This document shows, one piece after another, positions 7,656 to 16,920 of a stretch of DNA of 64,000 nt (position 1 is its first letter; every line of letters begins with the position of its first letter). The translations under genes and the position numbers were made by a program. The notes below the pieces were generated by a model. That model was not told the origin of the DNA. It did not search any database and was given only the letters and a program-made list of their open reading frames with translations. The DNA comes from an uncultured Bacteroidia bacterium (GTDB taxonomy: Bacteria; Bacteroidota; Bacteroidia; Bacteroidales; F082), in contig CADCJI010000022.1 of the NCBI GenBank assembly GCA_902801625.1, positions 1 through 64,000 on the forward strand. Direction: 5' to 3'.

Positions 7656-8675
7656 AGAAGTGAAATCGCTTTCTTTCAATTCGCTGTATTTCTTTTTCTT
7701 GCGAAGCACATTGTCGAAGACAATGTTGCGCTGATAGATACAACTTACGGTCTTGTGCTCAACGGTTTTCCTGTATGCTCTCAAGGATTTCAACCTCTTG
7801 TAGAAATCCCAATGCGCCTTGAAGACCATTCCAAAGTCCTTCGGGCAGCCCTCGAAGAGGAACTTCAGTGCCGCCACCCAATCAAGGAAGATGCGATAAA
7901 GGATGGTACGATGCACTCGTTGCTCAGGTAAATTCTTCACCAACAGCGAAAGGTTATTTCTGAAGTTCAAATAAGTCTTGCGTGGTGAGTTCTTCGGCAA
8001 AGTACCGCCTCCGATGTGATACACCCACGACCGGGGACAGCAATACACCTTATATCCTGCGTTCTTCAGTCTCCAGCACAAGTCAATTTCCTCCATGTGG
8101 GCAAAGAAACTATCATCAAGACCACCAATCTGGTGATACAAGTCGGCACGGACGAACATGCAGGCACCCGTAGCCCAAAACACCTCGATCGGATTGTCAT
8201 ATTGATGCTCGTCAACCTCCAAATTTTGGAATACCCGACCACGACAGAAAGGGTAACCGTACTTGTCGATGAAACCACCACTCGCACCTGCATACTCAAA
8301 TTTTTCCTTGTCATAGTACGACAAAATCTTCGGCTGGCAGGCAGCAATCTGCGGGTCGGCATCCATCAGTTCGATGACGGGTTCAATCCAATGTGGCGCC
8401 ACCTCAATATCCGAGTTGAGCAGCACATAATACTGTGCTTCCACCTGACGCAAAGCCAGGTTGTAGCCCGTGGCGAAGCCTCCATTGCTACCGTTTTCGA
8501 TCAAACGAATCTCAGGGAAATGCTCACGCATGAAGGCTACCGAATCGTCGGTAGAGGCATTGTCGGCCACGACAATCTCAACCAGTGTCGAGTCGCAGTT
8601 GGCGATGACATTGGGCAGAAACTGTTCGAGGAACTTCCGTCCGTTGTAGTTCAATATGACAACAGCTACCTTCAT
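7647..8675 (-). CDS. Family 2 glycosyltransferase
   Basis: The 342-residue GT-A protein starts at MKVAVVILNYNG; the start lies inside the end of the acyltransferase gene by 4 bp, indicating translational coupling. Visible GT2 motifs are VVADNASTDDS near residue 35, NGGFATGYN near 65, the metal-binding LNSDIEV near 83, and AHMEEIDLCWRLKNAGYKV near 195. It resembles rhamnosyltransferase-like enzymes that build surface polysaccharide or glycolipid. It is the last gene of a three-gene operon with the GWxTD protein and an LpxL-like acyltransferase, so a role in envelope glycan synthesis is plausible. Donor and acceptor are unknown. Confidence 0.88.
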   Translation of the reverse strand: MKVAVVILNYNGRKFLEQFLPNVIANCDSTLVEIVVADNASTDDSVAFMREHFPEIRLIENGSNGGFATGYNLALRQVEAQYYVLLNSDIEVAPHWIEPVIELMDADPQIAACQPKILSYYDKEKFEYAGASGGFIDKYGYPFCRGRVFQNLEVDEHQYDNPIEVFWATGACMFVRADLYHQIGGLDDSFFAHMEEIDLCWRLKNAGYKVYCCPRSWVYHIGGGTLPKNSPRKTYLNFRNNLSLLVKNLPEQRVHRTILYRIFLDWVAALKFLFEGCPKDFGMVFKAHWDFYKRLKSLRAYRKTVEHKTVSCIYQRNIVFDNVLRKKKKYSELKESDFTSLS

Positions 8676-9559
8676 GCTTCTTTCATTTGGGGTCTTTGGT
8701 GTTTCCAGCGGCGGTGCGACCACAGCCAATTGTCGGGGTTGGCCTCAATGAAACGCTCCACGCTACGCACATAGCGTTCCATGATTTCTCCTGGTTTCGT
8801 CTCTTTTGGGTGGTCGGTAAGCAATTCAAAACTCACTTCATAGCGTCCCCTGCCCTGCCTCCGCATATCGACGAACACAATGGCATAGTCCAGTTTTTGG
8901 GCGATGCGTTCGATGCCCGTAAACCAACAAGTGTCTTGATGCAGGAACTCCGTCCAATAGTCTTGTGCCAAGCCATGCGAGGTTTGATCGGCCATCATCA
9001 ACACAGCGGTCTGGCTGTCGCGCAGCTGGGCCAAACGGCGCAACACCGAGTTCGACTCCACCATCTCCAGAGTGCTGTGGCAAGTACGGATATACAGCAT
9101 CAGCCGCTCAAAAACAGGATTTTCCACTCTCTTATACACAGCCAAGCCCTTATGTTGGGTGAGTTCAGGTATCATCTTGCCAAACCACTCCCAGTTGCCC
9201 GAATGCGGGATGGCATAGAACACATTTTTGCCTTGCTCATAAAGCTGTTTCACCAGCTCAGGATTGGTATAATGGATGCGGTTTCTGTAGCCGTTTTTCT
9301 TCATGCGCAGCATCTTCGGAGCTTCCACAAACAAGTCGCAGAGGTTTTGATAGAAACGCCGTTCTATGCTTTTGATTTCTTTCTCATCCTTGTTCGGGAA
9401 AGAATTCAACAGGTTCTGCCTGACCACTTTACGACGATAGCGCAACAGATGATACACCAAAAAGAAATAGCAATCGGACTTCAGATAAAGAAGCCAATAG
9501 GGATGGATGGACAGGAAAGCCACCCACAACTTCACGATATGAAATCCGATTGCTGACAT
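8672..9559 (-). CDS. LpxL/HtrB-like lipid A acyltransferase family protein
   Basis: This 295-residue protein has an N-terminal membrane anchor (about 8-40) and the acyltransferase signature AIPHSGNWEWFG, i.e. the HxxxxE/D catalytic dyad, near residue 118. MMADQT near 195 and NPDNWLWSHRRWK at the C terminus are also typical of the lysophospholipid acyltransferase family LpxL/HtrB. It should add a secondary acyl chain to lipid A or a related lipid at the inner face of the cytoplasmic membrane. It starts 3 bases after the upstream GWxTD gene stops and overlaps the following glycosyltransferase by 4 bp. Confidence 0.88.
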   Translation of the reverse strand: MSAIGFHIVKLWVAFLSIHPYWLLYLKSDCYFFLVYHLLRYRRKVVRQNLLNSFPNKDEKEIKSIERRFYQNLCDLFVEAPKMLRMKKNGYRNRIHYTNPELVKQLYEQGKNVFYAIPHSGNWEWFGKMIPELTQHKGLAVYKRVENPVFERLMLYIRTCHSTLEMVESNSVLRRLAQLRDSQTAVLMMADQTSHGLAQDYWTEFLHQDTCWFTGIERIAQKLDYAIVFVDMRRQGRGRYEVSFELLTDHPKETKPGEIMERYVRSVERFIEANPDNWLWSHRRWKHQRPQMKEA

Positions 9560-9562
9560 CGT

Positions 9563-11053
9563 TTATCTCGGGTTATTGTACAATTCGACGGCATGCGAGC
9601 CCCATCCTCTCTCGTATTCAGTTTGGTCGACACCTTGATCGTACCCTTGGCCATAAACAAATTGATAGATTTCCATCGGCCAGCGTGGATTGTTGATTTC
9701 GCCGACCATGTTGGAATGGATCAATTGATAGTCGTTAGTTGAGCGGTCGGGAGCCATAAAAACGAACTTCTTGTCGCGCTGATTGGCCACCTGATAGTAG
9801 TGCCAAATCTCGTAGGGACGAGCGGCAGGTTCATCGGGCACTTCCATGATCTTGTCAGGCTGGCCGTATTTCAGGAACACATAGCCGCGGTCGCTACGAT
9901 AGCCAGGAAACGCCGTGGTGCCGAATGACATGTTGACCCTTTTAACAGCGGCCAGATAATCATCAAAGCCTTGTTTGGGATTCATCGGAGAACGCTTGCT
10001 CCAGAAATTGAAGAGGAACTGCTGCATGGTCTTCATGTCGTCGGTACGAACCAGATTAGAGGAATAGTCGCGTTCCATTTCGCTGCAAATCGGGTCGAGG
10101 TAACGGATATACTTGCGCAGCGTGTCAATTTCTGTGATGTTGCCGACAAAGGTATTGGCCACATTGACACCAGCGAGGTCCTCCATCTCGAAGGCTACAT
10201 TGGGGTTGCTGCGTTGGAAGAACCAGCTCTTGGAGCAAATCAACTCGTTGCTGCGGTCGTGCATCTCAACAACGAGGTAATAGTTGCCCGAAGGCAACTC
10301 CGAGATGTCGATGGTGTTGAGCAACACATCCACCTTTTTTACATCGAAGCGTTTGTTGAAGAAATAGTTCTGCATGCGATTCGACGACTCGACGGTCTCG
10401 ATGTAGTAATTGACCAAGAACTTGCCTTCGTCATACAGCTTGTCGCTGTTGTAAATCTCGGCATAGAAATTCAGTTTGTTCTCATTGGCGCCATAGAAAG
10501 GATACACGCGAGGCAGGAAGTCGAAGCCACTCTTGGTGCAATCGTTTGGCTTTACGGCTTTCGCGTAGGAATCGAACAACAGGATGTCGGAAATGGCCGG
10601 AGTGTTGTCGGGATAGTTGACTTCCACGGTGACCGTTGTAGGCGGCAGAACATCGCCGCTGTTCATATCGGTGATGCAGATTTCCATCTGATACTCACCA
10701 TTGGCCAAAGAAAAGCGCTGTTGATCAATAAAAGCGCCATCGAGTTTGGTAGTATCGGTCACCACAGGGCTGTCAACAGCCACCTTGGAGAACACCGATT
10801 CTTCGCCTTTTCTGAAAACGGTAACGACTTCCACCGTAGCCTTGAATTTGCCAGGCTCAAATTGCTTGTAGACTGCTGTCCGACAATCGAAAGCGATGGC
10901 GTTTTCCACATATGGCGTCATGCCAGGGACACAATAGGTTGTCGTGGAAAGATAGGATTTCAGTTTTTTCGTTTGGGCATTGCCGGCAAATGCAACCAGC
11001 AACAACATTAAAGTCACAAGGACTTTCTTAGAAATAGTAATTGATGTATTCAT
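9563..11053 (-). CDS. GWxTD domain-containing secreted protein
   Basis: The 496-residue protein starts at 11053 with a signal peptide (KKVLVTLMLLLVAFAGNAQ); an upstream in-frame ATG at 11107 lies beyond the promoter box. Ig-like beta-rich segments fill the middle. The C-terminal part (about 370-470) carries the GWxTD-type motif in the variant form YRSDRGYVFLKYGQPD, followed by YEIWHYYQ. The family is widespread in Bacteroidota and of unknown biochemical role. It heads an operon with a lipid A acyltransferase-like gene and a glycosyltransferase, suggesting an envelope function. Confidence 0.85.
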   Translation of the reverse strand: MNTSITISKKVLVTLMLLLVAFAGNAQTKKLKSYLSTTTYCVPGMTPYVENAIAFDCRTAVYKQFEPGKFKATVEVVTVFRKGEESVFSKVAVDSPVVTDTTKLDGAFIDQQRFSLANGEYQMEICITDMNSGDVLPPTTVTVEVNYPDNTPAISDILLFDSYAKAVKPNDCTKSGFDFLPRVYPFYGANENKLNFYAEIYNSDKLYDEGKFLVNYYIETVESSNRMQNYFFNKRFDVKKVDVLLNTIDISELPSGNYYLVVEMHDRSNELICSKSWFFQRSNPNVAFEMEDLAGVNVANTFVGNITEIDTLRKYIRYLDPICSEMERDYSSNLVRTDDMKTMQQFLFNFWSKRSPMNPKQGFDDYLAAVKRVNMSFGTTAFPGYRSDRGYVFLKYGQPDKIMEVPDEPAARPYEIWHYYQVANQRDKKFVFMAPDRSTNDYQLIHSNMVGEINNPRWPMEIYQFVYGQGYDQGVDQTEYERGWGSHAVELYNNPR

Positions 11054-11074
11054 GGCGTTTGTTTTTTGACGAAA

Positions 11075-11082
11075 CAAAAATA
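11075..11082 (-). promoter_or_regulatory. -7 box of the GWxTD operon
   Basis: TATTTTTG on the minus strand lies 22 bases before the ATG at 11053 and rules out the longer reading of that gene. Confidence 0.55.
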
Positions 11083-11164
11083 TACATGTTTTTTCCAAAT
11101 GCTTCATTTTTTCTTATCCAATTTCTCAACGAATCTCAACAAAATCAAAATAATCGACTGTATT

Positions 11165-12808
11165 TTAACTATTTACATTACTCTTTTTCAAATAAGTTAT
11201 CATAGCTTGCTCAAGGTTATCACCCAGCCCCACTGCCGTCAAAATCTTATTGGTACGACGATTTGCACCACTATAGGAGATGCCTTCCATTACAGCAATT
11301 TCAGCGTCATTCATGCCCAGCAGGCCTAAACAACTATGACGCAAATCGGCCACATTCAGTTCAGGGAAGTCTTTCAGGAAACGTGACGAAAAATCCGGGA
11401 AACATCGGTTGGCTTCCTGCACTAGTGCGATATAGTCCATTTCTTTCAGCTTCAGTTTGGAAAACACGCCCACATTTTTGATCATTATGTCCTTACCCTC
11501 AACGGAATGCTTGATCTTGTTTACAACAGCAGCAGACATAAAACATTGCCAAGCCTCGTCAAAATCGACTCGTTGGGCATTCAGTTGCTCTCGGGTATCA
11601 TTCAAGGCCTGCGAAATCTGTTCAATCTCATGGTCTTTATCTGCATTCTCTTGTTCGTGCTTCTGTTCAATGGTCGTGATCTTATTTTCGATATGACTGA
11701 TACGCTTGCGGTTACGGACGATGATGTAAGCCAAGAAAGCGATGACGAGCATCAGAAACAGCGAGAGCATCAAGGAGGAGAAACCGTTGCCTTCAGGTGA
11801 TGATGGGTCAGCGGTTTTCGGCCGCTTGAACACATCGTACAGGTATTCGATTTCCATCTTTCGTGAAGCCATACGGGTTTCCATCATCGAGCTTTCCACA
11901 TAGAAACGGTTATATGACACCTCTTCGTCAAATAGTCCCTTTCCTCGACAGATTTCCGCCAACTTGGCTGCCGCATCCATGCGTGCGAAACGGTCACCTT
12001 TCAAAAAAGCATGTTCCAAATGAGGAAAAGCCGAGTCATATTGATGAATCTCCAAAAACTTTGCACCTATCGACAACTGAATGGGGTCGTCCCCTACCGA
12101 AACCTTTTCGTCAGCCTCCTGATAAAGTGCCAAAGCCTTGTCATATTGTTTTTGGGACTGGTAGATGGCAGCCTCGAAGCGTAGCATAGCCGCGAGATCG
12201 GCCTCCGACTCATAATATGAAGCCGCTTTGTGGCAGGTTTCGATAGCCGCATCACGGATACCATAACGATATAGAATCTCCGACAGACGCGTGTAAGCCA
12301 AGGCCACAAATCGTTTTGCATACGGGTTTTCCCATCCCACACATTGATGCATCACTTCCAAAGCCTTCACATAGTGCTTGAAGGCATCCACATCCTCATT
12401 GGCGAATGTCCACTGCACACCTTTATAATAATAGGCATTGGCTCGTAGATACTGCAAATCGGCATCCTCGGGATAGACCTCCGCCAGACTGTCGTAAAAA
12501 GCAACGATGGGCGACAAGTCGAGACTTTGTTCGGTAAGGCAACGGTTTTTGTATTGGGCTTGCACAATCCGCAATTGCATCTCAATGTCATCCAAAGGCG
12601 TAACAGACGACTCCGACAGGGTTGCCGCCAATCCTCTTATACTGTCCATTGCCTTGACAGGATTGGTTTCCATCAAGGCCTCCACGGCTCGCAACTCGTT
12701 GAAATGGAGGGGCGCATTTTTCTCTGTAAATGCTGATTTCTTTGTGCAGGCACAAAACAGTGCTGCACAAAGCAAAAACAGGGCTGGAGAAATGCGTAAG
12801 GCTCTCAT
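11165..12808 (-). CDS. TPR-containing membrane-bound putative transcriptional regulator
   Basis: The 547-residue protein has a lipoprotein-like or cleavable signal (LFLLCAALFCACTKK), a helical region with TPR-like repeats (about 40-310), one transmembrane helix (about 325-350, LSLFLMLVIAFLAYIIV), a coiled coil (about 355-405), and a C-terminal domain. That end (about 455-540) reads LRHSCLGLLGMNDAEIAVMEGIS and ANRRTNKILTAVGL, resembling a LuxR-like helix-turn-helix. This TPR, membrane and DNA-binding layout is common in Bacteroidota sensors. What it senses is not apparent. A -7 box lies at 12833-12840. Confidence 0.75.
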   Translation of the reverse strand: MRALRISPALFLLCAALFCACTKKSAFTEKNAPLHFNELRAVEALMETNPVKAMDSIRGLAATLSESSVTPLDDIEMQLRIVQAQYKNRCLTEQSLDLSPIVAFYDSLAEVYPEDADLQYLRANAYYYKGVQWTFANEDVDAFKHYVKALEVMHQCVGWENPYAKRFVALAYTRLSEILYRYGIRDAAIETCHKAASYYESEADLAAMLRFEAAIYQSQKQYDKALALYQEADEKVSVGDDPIQLSIGAKFLEIHQYDSAFPHLEHAFLKGDRFARMDAAAKLAEICRGKGLFDEEVSYNRFYVESSMMETRMASRKMEIEYLYDVFKRPKTADPSSPEGNGFSSLMLSLFLMLVIAFLAYIIVRNRKRISHIENKITTIEQKHEQENADKDHEIEQISQALNDTREQLNAQRVDFDEAWQCFMSAAVVNKIKHSVEGKDIMIKNVGVFSKLKLKEMDYIALVQEANRCFPDFSSRFLKDFPELNVADLRHSCLGLLGMNDAEIAVMEGISYSGANRRTNKILTAVGLGDNLEQAMITYLKKSNVNS

Positions 12809-12832
12809 TAAAACGCGGTCTTTTCAGTTTTG

Positions 12833-12840
12833 CAAAGATA
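12833..12840 (-). promoter_or_regulatory. -7 box of the TPR sensor gene
   Basis: TATCTTTG on the minus strand lies 24 bases before the ATG at 12808. Confidence 0.5.
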
Positions 12841-12901
12841 GGGGTTTTCGTCGGAAAAAAGTTTTTTTTCGCGAAAAATCTCAACCTATCGAAAAATGTT
12901 G

Positions 12902-12909
12902 TACTTTTG
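12902..12909 (+). promoter_or_regulatory. -7 box of the tRNA-Ser pair
   Basis: TACTTTTG lies four bases before the mature 5' end of the first tRNA-Ser, so the transcript must start almost at the mature end. Confidence 0.5.
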
Positions 12910-12913
12910 CAGC

Positions 12914-12998
12914 GGAGATATGGCTGAGTGGTCGATAGCGGCGGTCTTGAAAACCGTTAAGCCGAAAGGCTTCGGGGGTTCGAATCCCTCTGTCTCCG
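12914..12998 (+). tRNA. tRNA-Ser(UGA)
   Basis: The acceptor arms GGAGATA and TGTCTCC pair, the anticodon loop CTTGAAA shows TGA, a long class II variable arm (AGCCGAAAGGCTT) is present, and the T arm GGGGGTTCGAATCCCTC is canonical. CCA is not encoded. A short AAGGCG/CGCCTT hairpin separates it from the next tRNA. Confidence 0.95.
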
Positions 12999-13052
12999 CA
13001 AGGCGGCGAAAGTCGCCTTTATAGTGTAAGACCCTGCCTGACAAGGCAGCAA

Positions 13053-13138
13053 GGAGAGATGCCGGAGTGGTCGATCGGGGCGGTCTCGAAAACCGTTGAA
13101 CGCTTTGCGTTCCAAGGGTTCGAATCCCTTTCTCTCCG
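13053..13138 (+). tRNA. tRNA-Ser(CGA)
   Basis: The acceptor arms GGAGAGA and TCTCTCC pair perfectly, the anticodon loop CTCGAAA shows CGA, the long variable arm is GAACGCTTTGCGTTC, and the T arm is canonical. It lies 54 bases after tRNA-Ser(UGA), probably in the same transcript. Confidence 0.95.
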
Positions 13139-13356
13139 CAAAAACAAAGTTATACCGATTTTCATTTTACCCATCTACCAAAAAAAACTACCGTTTCCCT
13201 AAAACATTTGGATTGAATCCGTTTTGTTCACTTTCACCACATGCTTCTAAACCCCAAAACAACCCTTTTTCACCTTAACTTCTGCTTTCGTTTTCGTGGA
13301 ATTTTTCGTAGCGACATGGCTTTTTTGTATTTTTGTGGCAATTATTGAAGCATAAT

Positions 13357-14037
13357 ATGAAAAGGATTGTTACGATTATTGCGTTCACTGCCATAATAAC
13401 GCTGCTGATTTCCTGCAAGAAAAAGGAAGTCCATGTGGTAATGGAAACAACAAAAGGCAACATTGAAATGAAACTTTACGATGCCACTCCTTTGCATCGT
13501 GATAACTTCAAGATGCTGGTTGAGGAAGGAGCCTATGATTCACTACTCTTCCATCGTGTGATTCGCGACTTCATGATTCAGGGCGGCGATCCAGATTCGA
13601 AACATGCTGAATCCGGTGTTCTGCTTGGTGATGGTGATAGACCATACACGATACCAGCAGAATTTAGGATCGATGAAGGAATATTCCATCGTCGTGGGGT
13701 GTTGGCAGCAGCTCGTGAAGGTGACGATGTGAATCCAGAGCAGCGTAGTTCTGCAATGCAATTCTATATTGTATGGGGAAAAACCTTTGACGATGAGAGC
13801 TTAGACTGCGTTCAAAAACGAATTGACAACTATACAAACGGTCGGGTAAAACTCACTCCTGAAATGCGTGAAGTGTATAAGACAATTGGAGGAACGCCAC
13901 ACTTAGACGGTCAATATACTGTTTTTGGCGAAGTCGTTTCCGGGCTTGATGTGGTAGATGCCATCCAACAAGTAGCTACCGACACCAACGACCGACCTGT
14001 TGAAGATGTCCGAATCATCCGTGCTTATCTGCGATGA
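13357..14037 (+). CDS. Cyclophilin-type peptidyl-prolyl isomerase, lipoprotein
   Basis: The 226-residue protein starts at 13357, after a TATTTTTG box at 13328-13335, with a lipoprotein signal whose lipobox is LLISC. The cyclophilin domain fills the rest: ETTKGNIEMKLYDATPLHRDNF, SLLFHRVIRDFMIQGGDP with the catalytic Arg, SSAMQFYIVWG, and YTVFGEVVSGLDVVDAI. It should be anchored in the periplasm-facing membrane or outer membrane and accelerate proline isomerisation during folding of exported proteins. An insert of about 35 residues around NRITN/GRVKLTPEM is typical of Bacteroidota lipoprotein cyclophilins. Confidence 0.92.
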   Translation: MKRIVTIIAFTAIITLLISCKKKEVHVVMETTKGNIEMKLYDATPLHRDNFKMLVEEGAYDSLLFHRVIRDFMIQGGDPDSKHAESGVLLGDGDRPYTIPAEFRIDEGIFHRRGVLAAAREGDDVNPEQRSSAMQFYIVWGKTFDDESLDCVQKRIDNYTNGRVKLTPEMREVYKTIGGTPHLDGQYTVFGEVVSGLDVVDAIQQVATDTNDRPVEDVRIIRAYLR

Positions 14038-14056
14038 TTACGGCTGTTCCTCGGTA

Positions 14057-14701
14057 TTATCCGAACACCACCTCAAATGTCCGCTCCAACCTGGGCATAA
14101 TCGGCGAAAAATGCGTTCCTTCGACAAGTTCAAACGACACGGCGGCTTGGCTTTTTGCTTTCATTATATTGGCAGCAGCAAGGGTCCTCTCCTCCACTGT
14201 CGCCATCCTTTTTTCTTTGCTGTTTTTCTCCTTTTCGCCCAACAGCATGCAAACCTTTTTCAACTGAGGAGAAGGCGTTTGCTCTTCCATCCACTCGACG
14301 AAGCCATCGTACCACAGCGAGCCTGATATGCTGATGATGTTGGTGAACGCATCGGTATCGAAAGCCGCCCATACCGCAAACAAACCCGATAACGAAACAC
14401 CCAAAAGGGTTCTTTCGGCATCCTCTATGCCCAAGTCCTTTTCTGCTTCAGGGATAATCTCATGGGGCAGTTTGTTGAGGAATGCCGATGCCATCCCTCC
14501 AAAGGGTTTCGCTTTCTTGAAAACGCCCGCAGCTGGCCACGGTGTCAAGTCATCGTTCCAGTTGACGTCTTCTATTATAGCAATGGAAACGTCGTGTTTT
14601 TCCGACAATGCTTTCAATCCATCACACAATTCGCCCTTGATTCCCTCGGGCAGGATCATGTAGCAGATTTTGTTTGAGGATTGTTTGACAAGCGACTGCA
14701 T
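14057..14701 (-). CDS. Putative alpha/beta-hydrolase (esterase-like)
   Basis: This 214-residue cytoplasmic protein has the nucleophile-elbow pattern GVSLSGLFA (GxSxG) near residue 100 and a late His in VEGTHFSPIMPRL. The overall order resembles enterochelin or putative esterase families, but the N-terminal sheet is short and the catalytic acid is not obvious. Substrate unknown. It converges on the cyclophilin gene (19-base gap) and diverges from the PfkB kinase. Confidence 0.6.
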   Translation of the reverse strand: MQSLVKQSSNKICYMILPEGIKGELCDGLKALSEKHDVSIAIIEDVNWNDDLTPWPAAGVFKKAKPFGGMASAFLNKLPHEIIPEAEKDLGIEDAERTLLGVSLSGLFAVWAAFDTDAFTNIISISGSLWYDGFVEWMEEQTPSPQLKKVCMLLGEKEKNSKEKRMATVEERTLAAANIMKAKSQAAVSFELVEGTHFSPIMPRLERTFEVVFG

Positions 14702-14786
14702 GAGAACTTGTTTTTTCAGTGGTCAAAAATACGAAAAAAGCAATGACCTATAGCTATCATTTTACGATTAAAAAACGGCTTTTTTG

Positions 14787-14794
14787 TATCTTTG
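14787..14794 (+). promoter_or_regulatory. -7 box deciding the start of the PfkB kinase
   Basis: TATCTTTG at 14787-14794 means the transcript starts near 14800. The in-frame start upstream at 14792 is therefore not usable, and the ATG at 14819 is preferred. Confidence 0.6.
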
Positions 14795-14818
14795 CAGCCA
14801 TACGAAAGAGACAACAGT

Positions 14819-15739
14819 ATGAATAATATGACCCCAAAACGCGTAATAGGCATAGGCGAGACCGTGTTGGACATCCTGTTCAAGAACGACCAACCCCAAA
14901 AAGCCGTTCCTGGCGGCTCGACCTTCAACAGCATTGTTTCGCTCGGACGGGCTGGCGTACCCTGCGCCATGTTGACAGAAGTGGGAGGCGACCATGTGGG
15001 CGACATCATCTGCCGCTTCCTGACCGACAATGGCGTGTCGTCGGAATATGTCTGCCGCCACGAGAACGCCAAGTCGCATATCACACTGGCTTTCTTGAAT
15101 GAAAACAACGACGCGCAATACTTGTTTTACAAAGACCATGCGTCAGTTTGGTTGGATGGGAATGTGCCCCAAATAGGTAAGGATGATGTGGTGCTTTTCG
15201 GTTCGTTCTTCGCCATCAACCCTGCCATAAGGCCTGTTGTGGGAAACTTGTTGCGTGCCGCGCACGAAGCGGGGGCATGGCTCTACTATGACGTGAACTT
15301 CCGCAAAAACCATATCGTAGACTTGCCGGAAGTGATGCCCAATATCGTGGAAAACATGAGCCTGGCGAACATTGTGCGAGGGTCGATGGAGGATTTCGAC
15401 TACATGTATGGTCTGCATGATGGCGATGCCATCTATGAACGGATGAGCCGCCATTGCCACACTTTGATACTGACCGATGGACCTCGCACGATACACGTCT
15501 ACACACCCGACGGCTGCGAGACCTATTCCGTTCAAGCCATTGAGACCGTCAGCACCGTCGGAGCGGGCGACAATTTCAACGCAGGTTACATCTATGCCAT
15601 GCTGCAAGGCATGAACGACCAAGCCTCACGCATTGCGATGGCACAACGCTGGAGCCAAGATGTCTGTCGCCAGATTGGGAACAACATCAGCGACGAGTTG
15701 GTCGCAGCGATTAAAAAAGAAGGGAATATTGGACTATGA
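14819..15739 (+). CDS. PfkB family carbohydrate kinase
   Basis: The 306-residue protein shows both PfkB signatures: PGGSTFNSIVSLGRAGVP near the N terminus and the C-terminal anion-hole motif STVGAGDNFNAGYIY, with the catalytic Asp, near 250. The family phosphorylates sugars such as fructose, or nucleosides. FNS/LGRAG and YYDVNFRKN suggest a fructokinase-like enzyme, but the substrate cannot be fixed. It appears monocistronic, with its own promoter, and is followed by a palindromic repeat. Confidence 0.85.
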   Translation: MNNMTPKRVIGIGETVLDILFKNDQPQKAVPGGSTFNSIVSLGRAGVPCAMLTEVGGDHVGDIICRFLTDNGVSSEYVCRHENAKSHITLAFLNENNDAQYLFYKDHASVWLDGNVPQIGKDDVVLFGSFFAINPAIRPVVGNLLRAAHEAGAWLYYDVNFRKNHIVDLPEVMPNIVENMSLANIVRGSMEDFDYMYGLHDGDAIYERMSRHCHTLILTDGPRTIHVYTPDGCETYSVQAIETVSTVGAGDNFNAGYIYAMLQGMNDQASRIAMAQRWSQDVCRQIGNNISDELVAAIKKEGNIGL

Positions 15740-15748
15740 CTTATGGCA

Positions 15749-15801
15749 ATGACTGCTTCAGCCAAGGGTTGAAACTTCAAACAACCCGCGAAAGCAGTCA
15801 T
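15749..15801. repeat. Hairpin repeat downstream of the PfkB kinase
   Basis: ATGACTGCTT (15749-15758) pairs with AAGCAGTCAT (15792-15801), with an inner GGGTTG/CAACCC pairing. The surrounding ATGACTTATGGC and CATGGTCATGG place it in the TATGGC palindrome family. It may act as a bidirectional transcription end between convergent genes. Confidence 0.6.
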
Positions 15802-15846
15802 GGTCATGGTCAAGAAGTCCCGTAAGCCCGAGTTTGCTCCTCTACA

Positions 15847-16920
15847 TCATTCGTAGTGCCTAATCCTCACCTCTACCCCATCGTTTCCAAGCTGTGACGG
15901 GATGCTGCTCACATCCGTCTGCCCGTAATGGTAGGGGAACAGCACCTTCGGCTTGACTATCATTGCCGCGTTGACGAGTTGCTCGGGGGTCATGGTATAA
16001 GGTTGGTTGCAAGGCATGAAGGCCACGTCGATATCCTTGATTTCAGCCATTTCAGGGATGTCTTCGGTGTCTCCTGCGATGTAGATTCTCAACCCGTCGA
16101 GGGTGAGGATGAAGCCGTTGTCCCTTCCCTTGGGGTGGAACTGCTGACGCCCTTCGGTGGTGTTGTAGGCGGGAACGGCCTCAAGGGTGATGTCGTCGGC
16201 CAATTGCAGCATGTCGCCGTTGGCCATCACCGTGCCATAACCGAGCATCTCGGCGCAGCGTTGGTTAGTGATCAACTGCGTATTGTCGCCCGTCAACAGA
16301 TTGATGGCCGTCGTGTCGAAATGATCGTGGTGCTCATGGGTGATGAAGAGATAATCCGCCTTGGGCATTGCGGCCAAGTCGATGGTCTTCTCCCCTAGTT
16401 TCGTCACGGGATCAATCTGAATCTCCTTGCCGTCGTATTCAATACGGATGCTAGCATGTACCAAGGCGTGGAATTTGACTGTCTTGCCATTCTTGGTGGT
16501 GAAGCTGTCGACTTCGTAGACATCATCCTCAATGGGGCTCTCGGTCACAACAGGCATCCCCGCCTCTTTCCAAGCGATGATGCCACCTTTAAGATTGACG
16601 ACTTTGTAACCTTCCTTAGTGAGTGCCCCTGCGGCAAGGGCCGAACGTTTTCCGCTGCGGCAATATACGGCTATTGTTTTATCGGCTGGCAAAACCGACT
16701 TCGCTTTTTCAGTGAAACCGCTTTGCTTGACATCAATATTAAGAGCCTTCTTGAGATGGCCTTCTTCGAATTCCTTTGCGGTTCTCACATCGAGCAACAC
16801 GACATCGGGGTCGGCAATCTGCGCCGCGAAGCCGTTGACATCGGCGTTTTCATAACCTTGCTGGCTACAGGCGGTGGCCAGACCCAAAAGGGCAAGTAAG
16901 TTGGTGATAAGTTTTTTCAT
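15847..16920 (-). CDS. Lipoprotein fusion of rhodanese and metallo-beta-lactamase-fold hydrolase
   Basis: The 357-residue protein has a lipoprotein signal (LLGLATAC). A rhodanese domain (about 20-115) follows, with VLLDVRTAKEFEEGHL and an intact active-site loop YCRSGKRS. The remainder is a UlaG/YtnP-like metallo-beta-lactamase fold with the metal motif THEHHDHFD near 200, YIAGDTED near 285 and a late His in PYHYGQTD. Rhodanese-MBL fusions act in sulfur transfer or persulfide handling; here the lipid anchor would place both domains outside the cytoplasm. The start at 16920 is chosen because the signal peptide begins there. Confidence 0.85.
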   Translation of the reverse strand: MKKLITNLLALLGLATACSQQGYENADVNGFAAQIADPDVVLLDVRTAKEFEEGHLKKALNIDVKQSGFTEKAKSVLPADKTIAVYCRSGKRSALAAGALTKEGYKVVNLKGGIIAWKEAGMPVVTESPIEDDVYEVDSFTTKNGKTVKFHALVHASIRIEYDGKEIQIDPVTKLGEKTIDLAAMPKADYLFITHEHHDHFDTTAINLLTGDNTQLITNQRCAEMLGYGTVMANGDMLQLADDITLEAVPAYNTTEGRQQFHPKGRDNGFILTLDGLRIYIAGDTEDIPEMAEIKDIDVAFMPCNQPYTMTPEQLVNAAMIVKPKVLFPYHYGQTDVSSIPSQLGNDGVEVRIRHYE

